DNA from: a virus | IMG/VR virus record: IMGVR_UViG_3300031539_000189 | Span: 1-31,564 of that record | Direction: 5' to 3' (one strand) | DNA length: 31,564 bases | Part shown: piece by piece, positions 13,115 through 20,222 of the stretch | How the letters are laid out: every line of letters begins with the position of its first letter | How positions within the stretch are numbered: position 1 is the first letter of the stretch | Program-made: the position numbers and the translations under genes | Notes under the pieces: generated by a model | The model's input: the letters and a program-made list of their open reading frames with translations, nothing else | Databases searched by the model: none | Told to the model about the DNA's origin: nothing

Positions 13115-14394
13115 TGTCCCAGCTCGCCCTGTCAACCGAAGAGGAGCGCTCCTACCTGGCAGCGTGGATCAACGAGCCTGATCCCGGCGCGCCGCCGCGC
13201 TTCATCGAGGGCGACGGGCGAGAGGTCCTCAAGCGGTTTCCGGCCGACAGCTTCGACTTCGAGGGGACCAGCCCGCCCTACCCTCGTGCGCAGCGGAAGC
13301 CCGAGGATCTTGGCAGGTATCGGCGGTTCGTCGACGACAGCGGCAGTCTGCTGCCGGGAGCGAACGACATCCCGAGGGTGCATACGGCGGCGAGGAAGCT
13401 GCACCAGCAAGGATACCGAGACGAGGACTTCCAGGAAGAGAACCGGCGCCGGAAGCGGGAGCAATACGCGCTGGAGAAGGGGGACGATCACCCGAACGGG
13501 CTGATGTCACAGACGGACAGGGCCGCCATGGCGCGGCGCCGGGAGGAGCTCGCCGGAGAACACGCCGACGCGCCGCGAGGCCGCAGGGAGAGGGACCTGG
13601 CCGCCCGGCAGGCCGACCTGCTCGACGCGGGACGATCGCCGCACGCCCGGAAGAAACTGGAGCGGGAAGGCCTTCGATCTCCACACCGGGATGCCCGCGA
13701 GGGCTTCAAGCACGGCAAGCCCAACCTCAAGGGCGAGACCGGGCTCTCCGTCCAACTGACTCCTGCTGAGTGGTGGCCCTGGTTCCGGCCGTTCGCGGTG
13801 GAGCTGCTCCGGGTGTTGAAGCCGCGCCGATCGCTCCTGCTGAACGTCGGCGGCGTGGTGAGCGAGTCCTGGCACCACAGCACCTATGACTGGGATCTGC
13901 CGCGCCAGATGGAGAGCCTGGGCTGGAAGTTCATTCGCCCCATCTACTGGGTGAAGCCGAACGGGCCGCCCTGCACGGCCGAGGGGTCGATGACCAACGT
14001 GGTCGAGCACATCTTCTGGTTCGCCAAGGGCACGAGTCCGGATGTGGGCCCGGAGTGGTTCCCCTGGGAGTTGCACCAGACGAAGGTCGGCACGCCGACG
14101 AAGCGGCCGATCGTGCGGAACGTCTTTGACTTCCCGGTGGGGCAGACGCGATGGCCGGAGGGACAGGCGCACTTCGCCTGCTTCCCCTCGGCGATGGCGG
14201 AGCGGATGGTCCGGGGATGGTCGGCGCCGGGGGAGCTTGTGCTCGATCCGTTCTCCGGCTCCGGGACGTTGCCGCTCGCGGCGTGCCGGCAGGGCCGGCG
14301 GTGGGTGGGGATCGACCTCAACCCCGAGGGTGAGCTGGACTGCGCCCGGGCGCGGTGGGAAATGGAGTTCGGAGGAGAGCGTGGCAATGACTGA
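13114..14394 (+). CDS. DNA methyltransferase, SPPY type (beta class, likely N4-cytosine)
   Basis: 426 residues from GTG 13114, whose G is the last base of the previous TAG. Motif IV SPPY is at residues 53-56 and motif I DPFSGSGT at 378-385, the beta-class order. SPPY rather than DPPY favours N4-cytosine methylation. A highly charged region (about residues 65-200) lies between them and may contain the target recognition part. There is no cognate restriction gene nearby, so it is probably an orphan enzyme protecting phage DNA or marking it for packaging or regulation. Confidence 0.85.
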   Translation: MSQLALSTEEERSYLAAWINEPDPGAPPRFIEGDGREVLKRFPADSFDFEGTSPPYPRAQRKPEDLGRYRRFVDDSGSLLPGANDIPRVHTAARKLHQQGYRDEDFQEENRRRKREQYALEKGDDHPNGLMSQTDRAAMARRREELAGEHADAPRGRRERDLAARQADLLDAGRSPHARKKLEREGLRSPHRDAREGFKHGKPNLKGETGLSVQLTPAEWWPWFRPFAVELLRVLKPRRSLLLNVGGVVSESWHHSTYDWDLPRQMESLGWKFIRPIYWVKPNGPPCTAEGSMTNVVEHIFWFAKGTSPDVGPEWFPWELHQTKVGTPTKRPIVRNVFDFPVGQTRWPEGQAHFACFPSAMAERMVRGWSAPGELVLDPFSGSGTLPLAACRQGRRWVGIDLNPEGELDCARARWEMEFGGERGND

Positions 14395-14581
14395 CCACAA
14401 CGAACTGATCGAAAGACTCGCGGCTAAGATGTGCGAGTTCGAGCGTACCACCCATGGCTGGCGGCGCTGTAGCGAGACAACGAAGGACATCTACCGAGAT
14501 CGCGCGGGGGTGGCGTATCGGTTCTTCTGCGTCCACCTCGGAGTGCAGAGAATGCCTGGCGAGAAGGAGGATGAGGCCTGA
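14387..14581 (+). CDS. Small hypothetical protein
   Basis: A 64-residue protein. ATG 14387 is chosen at 9-base spacing from GGAGGAG; in-frame GTG 14381 is also possible. It is helical with AAKMCEFERTTHGW and a YRFFCVHLGV segment. Its start overlaps the methyltransferase end and its stop overlaps the ASCH gene (TGATG), giving a coupled trio. Function unknown. Confidence 0.5.
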   Translation: MTDHNELIERLAAKMCEFERTTHGWRRCSETTKDIYRDRAGVAYRFFCVHLGVQRMPGEKEDEA

Positions 14582-15036
14582 TGCACGCACTGACGGTGAA
14601 GCAGCCGCACGCGGAGCTGATCGTCTGCGGGATGAAGACCTTGGAGATCCGCACCTGGTGGCCGCGGGTGCAACTCCCGATGCTGGTGGCGATCCACGCA
14701 GGGAAACGGGCGGATGAGTTCGCGCCGGCAGAACTCTGGCGCATGGCAGACCCACATTTGCTGCACGGGAAATGGGCGGAACGCATGGGCGGCATCGTCG
14801 GCGTGGCGCGGTTCGTGGAGCGCATAGGTTTCGGAGACTACGGCGAGATCGAGGGTCGGGCGATGTGGGAGCGACTCGCCGACCAGCATCTCAACCCCCT
14901 CGACTCGTGGGCACCGAACAAGGTCGGCTGGCGCTTCGAGGCCCCGGTCCGCTTCCCCGAGTTCATCCCGTGCCGCGGCCGACAGGGGCTGTGGATGTTG
15001 CCGGAGGAAGCGGAGAGGCTGGTGGTGACCGACTGA
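14581..15036 (+). CDS. ASCH domain protein
   Basis: A 151-residue protein. MHALTVKQPHAELIVCGMKTLEIRTWW is the standard ASCH opening (VkqPwAxlIxxGxKtxExR). It continues with LVAIHAGKR, GGIVGVARFVE and GWRFEAPVRFPEFIPCRGRQGLW. ASCH proteins have a PUA-like beta barrel that binds modified nucleobases or RNA; some are ribonucleases or amidohydrolases acting on N4-acetylcytidine. Its position beside a putative N4-cytosine methyltransferase makes base recognition attractive, but this is inference. Confidence 0.8.
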   Translation: MHALTVKQPHAELIVCGMKTLEIRTWWPRVQLPMLVAIHAGKRADEFAPAELWRMADPHLLHGKWAERMGGIVGVARFVERIGFGDYGEIEGRAMWERLADQHLNPLDSWAPNKVGWRFEAPVRFPEFIPCRGRQGLWMLPEEAERLVVTD

Positions 15037-15401
15037 TGCCCTGTGAGCATATCCGCTTCGACAATCTGCGCGGGACGCAATGCGGAGTCACCGGTGTGAG
15101 CGTGACTGCGGATTGCGGGTCTTTCACCGGGGAGCGGTGTGCTCCGATGCTGGCGCTGGACGTGCGGGAAGGCCGGCTCGCCCTCGACGAGATACAGCGG
15201 CCGATGAACGCTGCTGTGCGGTCGGTGCTGATTCAACTCGGGGACCTAGAGCCGGAGGCGCCGCCGCTGCCGTTGGGGAAGCCGCGGACATACGCGCCGC
15301 GGAACCGGGGCAGGGGCAAGTGGAAGTGGAGTCCGGAGCAGCGCGCGAGGATGGCGGAGACGAAGCGGAAGTGGTGGGCGGCGAGAAAGGCGGCGAGATG
15401 A
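15036..15401 (+). CDS. Cys-rich protein with basic C-terminal tail
   Basis: A 121-residue protein with TGATG overlap. The N-terminal half has MPCEH, GTQCG, ADCGSFTGERC, a likely zinc knuckle. The C-terminus (RGRGKWKWSPEQRARMAETKRKWWAARKA) is strongly basic and resembles the DNA-binding NUMOD3-type repeat found near homing nucleases. It looks like a small nucleic-acid-binding protein; no family is certain. A 13-codon ORF (15398-15439) bridges it to the next gene. Confidence 0.5.
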   Translation: MPCEHIRFDNLRGTQCGVTGVSVTADCGSFTGERCAPMLALDVREGRLALDEIQRPMNAAVRSVLIQLGDLEPEAPPLPLGKPRTYAPRNRGRGKWKWSPEQRARMAETKRKWWAARKAAR

Positions 15402-15435
15402 TGGCAGAGACGGAGACACCAAAGGAGGCGATGGA

Positions 15436-15630
15436 ATGAGGGACTTCACAGAGGAAGAGCTGAGAGTGGGGCGACCAACGATGGCTCCGGCTGATACCAT
15501 CGCCTTCTGCCTTGGGCGACTGTTCGCCGATCGGACACGCGCCACCGGGGATGAGGTGGTGCCGGGGCTCACTTTTGAGGAGCTGATAGGCGCGCTCCTA
15601 CAGGCAGAGACGGAGAAGGCGACGGAATGA
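15436..15630 (+). CDS. Small hypothetical protein
   Basis: A 64-residue protein, AAAGGAGG 8-10 bases before ATG 15436. Predicted helical and acidic overall; no motif recognised. The stop overlaps the next ATG (ATGA). Confidence 0.45.
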   Translation: MRDFTEEELRVGRPTMAPADTIAFCLGRLFADRTRATGDEVVPGLTFEELIGALLQAETEKATE

Positions 15631-16187
15631 TCATCCACCCGATGTACGGCGAGGGTCAGAACCATGGGCTCACGATCATCGAGCAGGGCGAGAACTCGGC
15701 CCGCTTCACCCTGGAGGCGATCAGGGAGGCACCGGCTGAGTACGGCGTGGGGGCGGCGCTCGTGCTGGTGAAGCTGCCGCCGCCTCCGCTGACGGTCTTC
15801 GTCGAGTGGACGCGGACAGAAGACTACTACCCGGAGAGAGATGGTTCGGGTTGGCGGAACCTCTGGCTGCAGTTCGGGGCGAGCCCGGACAGGCAGCATC
15901 CGGTCTTCTACGTGCGGCCCGCTGGCGCGTTTCGGTATGAGACCGGCTGGAACACGGGCCCGGGCAGGGAGCAGCAACGCATTCTCGGAGACCTGGCGGG
16001 AGAGCCCCTTCCCGGTTTCTACCTTGGACTCCGGGAGGACGGCTTCGGCATTGGCGACCGAACGGGGTATTGCGGGGGCTACAGGTGGGACGGGATCTCT
16101 CAGTATGGTGAGATCCGACCGGGGTGGCTGGGAGCGTACGTCGAGGGGTGCAAGGCGGATGTGGCTATCAGAATGGAGGCGACATGA
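15627..16187 (+). CDS. Uncharacterised beta-rich protein
   Basis: A 186-residue protein. Predicted mainly beta with many aromatic residues (TVFVEWTRTEDYYPE, WRNLWLQFGASPD, HPVFYVRPAGAFRYETGW, GYRWDGISQYGEIRPGW). The composition is that of a secreted or barrel-like protein, but there is no signal peptide. No family recognised. It is coupled by ATGA overlaps at both ends. Confidence 0.45.
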   Translation: MIIHPMYGEGQNHGLTIIEQGENSARFTLEAIREAPAEYGVGAALVLVKLPPPPLTVFVEWTRTEDYYPERDGSGWRNLWLQFGASPDRQHPVFYVRPAGAFRYETGWNTGPGREQQRILGDLAGEPLPGFYLGLREDGFGIGDRTGYCGGYRWDGISQYGEIRPGWLGAYVEGCKADVAIRMEAT

Positions 16188-16435
16188 TCACCAGGATAAG
16201 GCGGTGGCACTGGCCATGGGTGCGCCTATACTACGGGTGGCGAATCAGGATAGGGCTGTGGTGCTATGACTGGCTCTGCCGATACCACTTGTGGCGCATG
16301 ACGAGGGCGTTGCGAGGCCTTGGGCATGCGCTGGAGCGGGAGTTGACTCCGGCTATCAGGGAAGCGGCGCAAGCGATTCGAGCATTCGTGGAACGAGCCG
16401 GGCCGGCATTTGTGGCTTGGCGAGAAAGATGGTGA
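16184..16435 (+). CDS. Trp-rich basic small protein, possibly membrane-associated
   Basis: An 83-residue protein with ATGA overlap. The first 45 residues hold seven Trp and many Arg (RIRRWHWPWVRLYYGWRIRIGLWCYDWLCRYHLW), more like an interfacial amphipathic segment than a clean transmembrane helix. The rest is a helical AIREAAQAIRAFVERAG stretch. Function unknown. Confidence 0.42.
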   Translation: MITRIRRWHWPWVRLYYGWRIRIGLWCYDWLCRYHLWRMTRALRGLGHALERELTPAIREAAQAIRAFVERAGPAFVAWRERW

Positions 16436-16444
16436 CCCGGTCCT

Positions 16445-16708
16445 ATGCTGGTGATGCGAAGGAAGCGGCGCGAGAGCATCGTCGTCGAACTGACGGAGAG
16501 AGAAGCGGCGATCTTCCACTCGAAGGAGCTCTCCCCCGGCATGTCTTTCCTGCGGTTTGAGGGGATGGACGAGATGGAGGAAGGCAATGCTATCGGGCTG
16601 GGCCGAGAGAAGTTCCGCCGAACGAAGCAGCGGCTGGCGTGGTTTGCGAAGTGCGTCGCCGAGAGCTATGAGGGCTATCGGCCGGAGTGGCTCAGCGAAT
16701 GGGGGTAA
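16445..16708 (+). CDS. Small hypothetical protein
   Basis: An 87-residue protein. It starts with a basic segment (MLVMRRKRRESIVVELTEREAAIF) that could be a strand-helix DNA-binding element, followed by an acidic then basic helical part. The ribosome site is weak, making the start less certain. No family recognised. Confidence 0.42.
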   Translation: MLVMRRKRRESIVVELTEREAAIFHSKELSPGMSFLRFEGMDEMEEGNAIGLGREKFRRTKQRLAWFAKCVAESYEGYRPEWLSEWG

Positions 16709-16956
16709 GGGGCGACGAGGCACTCTTCGCGCGGATCGCCAGGGGCGAACTCATCGGCGGGAGCCAGCGGTTCGTATCAGATACGATCATTCGGCTCAAT
16801 CAGCGACCGGTCATGGAGACGGGAATCAATGGCGAGCGGTACGTGCTCTACGGCGGACCCGACGGAGAGTGGCGATCACGGAGTGCGGCGATAATCAGAT
16901 ATTTCGAGAGATGCCATGCCAGCAGGATCAGAGACGAGAGTCGCGGCAGAGATTGA
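16699..16956 (+). CDS. Small hypothetical protein
   Basis: An 85-residue protein. ATG 16699 gives a 10-base overlap with the upstream gene; in-frame GTG 16687 is an alternative. DEALFARIARGELIGGSQRFVSDTIIRLNQ suggests a helix-turn-helix-like N-terminus, and NGERYVLYGGPDGEWRSRSAAIIRYF a beta hairpin and helix. No family recognised. Confidence 0.4.
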   Translation: MGVRGDEALFARIARGELIGGSQRFVSDTIIRLNQRPVMETGINGERYVLYGGPDGEWRSRSAAIIRYFERCHASRIRDESRGRD

Positions 16957-17194
16957 AGAAAAGCTCAGGGCACTGATGGAGTCCCTCGGGATAGCCCTGC
17001 CACCGGGCGAGCTGCGCCTCGTGTCTCCGGCGCAGGGCGCGTTCCTGGACCTGTGTGCGGAGCTGGGGGATGCGAAGCTGACGCTGGTGCAGGTTGACCG
17101 CGGGGAGCCGCTGCTCGCCGACCACGAATACAGGCAGGGGATCATCCAGCGCATTCGGTTTGACGGCAAACGCGAGAAGTCCGCGGGTCGGTGA
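16916..17194 (+). CDS. Small hypothetical protein, last gene before the regulatory gap
   Basis: A 92-residue protein overlapping the upstream gene by 41 bases. Predicted alpha/beta: EIEEKLRALMESLGIALPPGELRLVSP, then AKLTLVQVDRGEPLL. No motif recognised. The gene ends the second block of coupled genes and is followed by a promoter and a noncoding region. Confidence 0.42.
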   Translation: MPAGSETRVAAEIEEKLRALMESLGIALPPGELRLVSPAQGAFLDLCAELGDAKLTLVQVDRGEPLLADHEYRQGIIQRIRFDGKREKSAGR

Positions 17195-17197
17195 GGA

Positions 17198-17227
17198 TTG
17201 CTTTGGCTGTAGGGCATATGGTATAGT
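17198..17227 (+). promoter_or_regulatory. Sigma-70-type promoter of the noncoding region
   Basis: -35 TTGCTT (17198-17203), 18-bp spacer, -10 TATAGT (17222-17227). The -10 matches consensus at 5 of 6 positions and the -35 at 3 of 6. It directly follows a gene end and is the only visible promoter ahead of a structured RNA and the ParB-methyltransferase operon. Confidence 0.55.
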
Positions 17228-17233
17228 ACGCGT

Positions 17234-17382
17234 AGACGTGCCGCGATGAGGTAGCTACCCCGCCGGGCAGACCGGACAGGCGGCGCTGAGCGGCAGACAA
17301 CTCGGAGCAACGAGAAGAGACGGGTCGGCGCGCAGAGCGCACATGCGTCCAGGGATCGATACCCCTGGGCGCTTTTCGTTTT
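17234..17382 (+). ncRNA. Structured noncoding RNA, about 150 nt
   Basis: Bounded by a promoter at 17198-17227 and an intrinsic terminator at 17345-17382, with no plausible ORF. Visible pairings: TGCCGC (17239-17244) with GCGGCA (17290-17295), enclosing the palindrome GGTAGCTACC (17250-17259) and CCGCC (17260-17264) with GGCGG (17279-17283). CTCG/CGAG and GCGC/GCGC hairpins follow. The RNA could be a regulatory small RNA, a packaging or cos-associated element, or a leader. No known family recognised. Confidence 0.5.
17345..17382 (+). terminator. Intrinsic terminator
   Basis: GCGTCCAGGG pairs with CCCTGGGCGC (10 bp, one G-U) around an 8-base loop, followed directly by TTTTCGTTTT. It is the clearest rho-independent terminator in the window and ends the noncoding RNA about 150 bases before the next gene. 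Confidence 0.75.
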
Positions 17383-17428
17383 GGGGAGGGCAGCAGTACG
17401 CGATGTAGTTGCATGATGTAAGGGAGAC

Positions 17429-17508
17429 GGGAGGCCGTGTTGTAAGCACGGCCTCCCCGGACACATCCCCTGATGAAGCAGGGGAGTGACCGGCGAGCGT
17501 TGCTCGCC
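17429..17508 (+). promoter_or_regulatory. Three consecutive hairpins before the ParB-methyltransferase gene
   Basis: Hairpin A pairs 17429-17439 with 17447-17457 (11 bp, loop TTGTAAG). Hairpin B pairs CCCCTG 17467-17472 with CAGGGG 17479-17484. Hairpin C pairs GGCGAGC 17492-17498 with GCTCGCC 17502-17508 around a 3-base loop. All are perfect. No T-runs follow, so they are not classical terminators. They may be protein-binding dyads (cos/pac or operator) or a structured 5' UTR. Confidence 0.5.
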
Positions 17509-17533
17509 ATTGGTCATTCCAGAGATCAGGGGC

Positions 17534-18793
17534 ATGTGTGAGATGGAAACGGGGCCGAAGATCGAGATGGTCGCAATAGACCAGGTGCAACTGAACCCGA
17601 AGAACCCGAGATTGAACGACGCGGCGGTAGGTCCAGTGGCCGACTCCATTCGGCACTTCGGTTTCCGGCAACCGATCGTGGCGAACCGCAGGACGCGGCA
17701 GATCGAGGCGGGGAACACCCGCTGGAGGGCAGCGCAGGTCCTCGGGCTTGCGCGGATCCCCGTGATCTGGGTGGACGATGACGAGAGTACGGCGACTGCC
17801 TTCGGAATTGCAGACAATAGGACGGGCGAGCTAGCGCAGTGGGACGAACCGGTCCTGGCAGAGCTGCTGCAGTCCCTCCAATCCGAGGGGCAACTCGATG
17901 CCACCGGCTATGACGAGAACGCCCTGGGGGAACTGGTGGCGGCGTTGCAGGCGGCGAATCCTACGCCACCGCCCGAAGAGGGCGAGATACCCGAGCCGCA
18001 GGAGGGCCCGACGCGGGTTCAGCCGGGGGAGGTGTGGCAGCTGGGCAAGCACCGGTTGCTGGTTGGTGACTGCACGGTTGAGGAGAACTGGCAGCGGCTG
18101 ATGGATGGGAAGCTGGCGCACTCGATCTCGACGGACCCGCCGTACGGGATCAACTACGTAGGCGGCAGGGCGGCCCAAGAGGAGCGCATCTCAGCCCATC
18201 GGCGTGGCGTGGGCGATTTGGAGGCCGATGCCTACTGGGACGAGATGAGCGACGACGAGTACGTTGGCATGGTGGTCGGGAGCATGTCTCTCGCCCACCA
18301 GTTCAGCGACGAGAAGGCACCGCTGTACATCTGGTTCGCCAGCACGAAGATGCGCAGCCTGCTTCGGTCCATCTGGGAGGCCGGCTGGCAGGAACGTACG
18401 CTGATTGCCTGGGTGAAGAATAACGGCGCCGGCGCGCTGTTTGCCCAGTACAAGCACTGGTATGAACCCGTCTACTACTGCTTCAAGCATGGGAAGGCTC
18501 CTCGCTGGCACGGTCCCACCAACGAGCGCACGGTGTGGGAACATGACAAGCCGACTGTCAACGACCTCCACCCGACGATGAAGCCCATCGCCCTCATCGA
18601 GCGCACAATCGTGAACTCCACTCTACCAGGCCAACTCGTCGTCGACCCGTTCATGGGGTCGGGCACCTGCTTCATCGCTGCTGAGCGAACTGCTAGGGTG
18701 GCGTACGGGTTCGAACTCGATCCCCGCTACTGCGACGTGATCCTTGCCCGGTGGGAGAACCTGACCGGAAAGCTGGCCGAGCGTGTCGTTTAA
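17534..18793 (+). CDS. ParB-like domain fused to adenine DNA methyltransferase
   Basis: 419 residues from ATG 17534; ATG 17543 and GTG 17486 are alternatives. Residues 10-110 are a ParB/Srx-like domain (VAIDQVQLNPKNPRLND, SIRHFGFRQPIVANRR, EAGNTRWRAAQVLGLARIPVIWVDDD). The methyltransferase has DPPYGI (201-206) and DPFMGSGT (371-378), beta-class order with an N6-adenine-type motif. ParB-methyltransferase fusions are common orphan enzymes in phages and prophages. The ParB part may use CTP or guide the enzyme to DNA. Likely roles are evasion of host restriction or control of packaging. Confidence 0.9.
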   Translation: MCEMETGPKIEMVAIDQVQLNPKNPRLNDAAVGPVADSIRHFGFRQPIVANRRTRQIEAGNTRWRAAQVLGLARIPVIWVDDDESTATAFGIADNRTGELAQWDEPVLAELLQSLQSEGQLDATGYDENALGELVAALQAANPTPPPEEGEIPEPQEGPTRVQPGEVWQLGKHRLLVGDCTVEENWQRLMDGKLAHSISTDPPYGINYVGGRAAQEERISAHRRGVGDLEADAYWDEMSDDEYVGMVVGSMSLAHQFSDEKAPLYIWFASTKMRSLLRSIWEAGWQERTLIAWVKNNGAGALFAQYKHWYEPVYYCFKHGKAPRWHGPTNERTVWEHDKPTVNDLHPTMKPIALIERTIVNSTLPGQLVVDPFMGSGTCFIAAERTARVAYGFELDPRYCDVILARWENLTGKLAERVV

Positions 18794-19385
18794 GAAACGG
18801 TCATGCACTATAGTACAGTGCCATCAGTGCGCCAGAATGTTTGATTCTGCGGGGCATCCCCATCAGCAATTCTGTTCTCGGCGTTGCGCGGGAAAGTCAC
18901 GGGCAGGCCAACCAACTGCGCAACATGGAGCGAAGTTAGGGCAAAGGCCATGGAACAAAGGCATCGCCTGGCATCATGCACCGCCAACAGTTGTGACGAG
19001 GGCACGGATTAGCGAATCGAAGCGGAACAGGCCGGGCGAACGCGTAACCCCAGAACATAACCGCCAACGGAAAACGAGTGAGTATGGCCGGTGGCGTCGC
19101 GAGGTGTTCCAAAGAGACGACTACACCTGCCAGTTCTGTGGCGATAGGGGCGCGAAAGGACATAGAGTCAGGCTCCATGCGGACCACATTCTGCCCTTTG
19201 CTACACACCCGGACTTGCGGCTAGATGTAGCGAATGGGCGGACTCTGTGTGAGGACTGCCATCGCAGAACGCCGACCTATGGATACGGAGGGGCCGCGGC
19301 CGAGGTGGAACGCAATCGGGAACGGGGGCAACTTGCGCTGGCGTTGAACCTGACCGGCCAGAAGGCGGAGCGCGTCCATGACTGA
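18783..19385 (+). CDS. HNH endonuclease upstream of terminase
   Basis: 200 residues from GTG 18783, overlapping the methyltransferase by 11 bases. An N-terminal zinc finger (CHQCARMF ... FCSRRCAGKS) and a PWNKGI ... SESKR segment typical of NUMOD-type DNA-binding regions come first. The HNH core follows: RDDYTCQFCGDRG ... LHADHILPFATHPDLRLDVANGRTLCEDCHRRT. Local AT content is higher than its neighbours, hinting at later acquisition. HNH proteins beside terminase genes often assist cos cleavage, but the NUMOD-like part also fits a homing nuclease. Confidence 0.85.
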   Translation: MSFKKRSCTIVQCHQCARMFDSAGHPHQQFCSRRCAGKSRAGQPTAQHGAKLGQRPWNKGIAWHHAPPTVVTRARISESKRNRPGERVTPEHNRQRKTSEYGRWRREVFQRDDYTCQFCGDRGAKGHRVRLHADHILPFATHPDLRLDVANGRTLCEDCHRRTPTYGYGGAAAEVERNRERGQLALALNLTGQKAERVHD

Positions 19386-19506
19386 GCGAGTCAAGGATAT
19401 GCTATTCACCATCCTGTTTGTCGTTGGGGGCATAGGGGTTCTCGTGTTGCTGGCGATGGGCACTTGCCTAATGGTAGATACTGGATTCGGGAGTCACGCA
19501 CCATAA
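19378..19506 (+). CDS. 42-residue single-span membrane protein
   Basis: ATG 19378 lies inside the end of the HNH gene; the frame ends at TAA 19504-19506, which overlaps the terminase small subunit ATG (TAATG). After a charged start (MTERVKDM) comes one long hydrophobic helix (LFTILFVVGGIGVLVLLAMGT). A membrane microprotein at this place is unusual. Holin or superinfection roles are guesses. Confidence 0.5.
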   Translation: MTERVKDMLFTILFVVGGIGVLVLLAMGTCLMVDTGFGSHAP

Positions 19507-20222
19507 TGGACGCCGCGCAAAGACAGCCGTGGGAGAGGTGCAAGGGAGAGGGCGAGAAGCCCTTTGCGGCGTTCTGCCGCTACCTGGACCTCGGCACCCA
19601 GCGGAGCATCCATCAGGCGGTCAAGGACTTCCTCACAGAGACTTCGCAGCCCTATCGCAAATCGGTCTATGATTGGTGGCGGCAATGGGCGGGGCGGTGG
19701 AAGTGGCGCGACCGAGCCCAGGCATTCGATGACTACAAGGAGTATGTCGCCAGGAAGGCTGAGGTTGAGGCTGAGGCGGCCGCAAGGGCGGCCGATGCCG
19801 AGGACCGCGTCCAGCAACGGAAGCTGCTTACCGAGGAAGCGAAAGGCATCCGCACCATCGCCCGGCTCCTCGCCGCCCGCATTCTGGAGGTGCTGAGCGA
19901 CCCGGCGAAACTCAGGACCCTGGAGCTCCATCGCGTCAAGACGGTGGTTGCTACGGATCCCCTCAACCGCACAGAGACGGTCACCCCCGGCGTCCTCGAT
20001 TTGGTGAAGTTGGCAGGCGACGGGCTGAAGGTCGGCTCCGAACTCTACCGGGTCGCGCAGCTCGACCAGCCCGACGAGGACGGCCAGCCGAAGACGGCGG
20101 AGCGGAAGGCCCAGGAGATAGCGACGGTGCTGACGGGGCGGCTACTGGAGATGAGCCTCGACGAGATGTTGGTGCTGAGGGATGAGCTGATCAGACTGAA
20201 TGGGAAGGCGGCTGTGGAGTGA
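19506..20222 (+). CDS. terS: Terminase small subunit-like protein
   Basis: A 238-residue protein. ATG 19506 overlaps the preceding TAA; an upstream TTG in frame is less likely. The N-terminal helix-turn-helix-like part (KPFAAFCRYLDLG... SVYDWWRQWAGRWKWRDRAQAFDDY) carries the W..W..RA..fd.Y pattern of phage small terminase DNA-binding domains. A long coiled region (EAEAAARAADAEDRVQQRKLL) and a helical C-terminus follow. TerS recognises pac/cos DNA and stimulates TerL. The assignment rests on that pattern and on direct coupling to the large subunit. Confidence 0.7.
   Translation: MDAAQRQPWERCKGEGEKPFAAFCRYLDLGTQRSIHQAVKDFLTETSQPYRKSVYDWWRQWAGRWKWRDRAQAFDDYKEYVARKAEVEAEAAARAADAEDRVQQRKLLTEEAKGIRTIARLLAARILEVLSDPAKLRTLELHRVKTVVATDPLNRTETVTPGVLDLVKLAGDGLKVGSELYRVAQLDQPDEDGQPKTAERKAQEIATVLTGRLLEMSLDEMLVLRDELIRLNGKAAVE

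Noticed and set aside
17429-17508. CRISPR-like array
   Set aside because: The three hairpins have different sequences; there are no repeated units with regular spacers and no cas genes.
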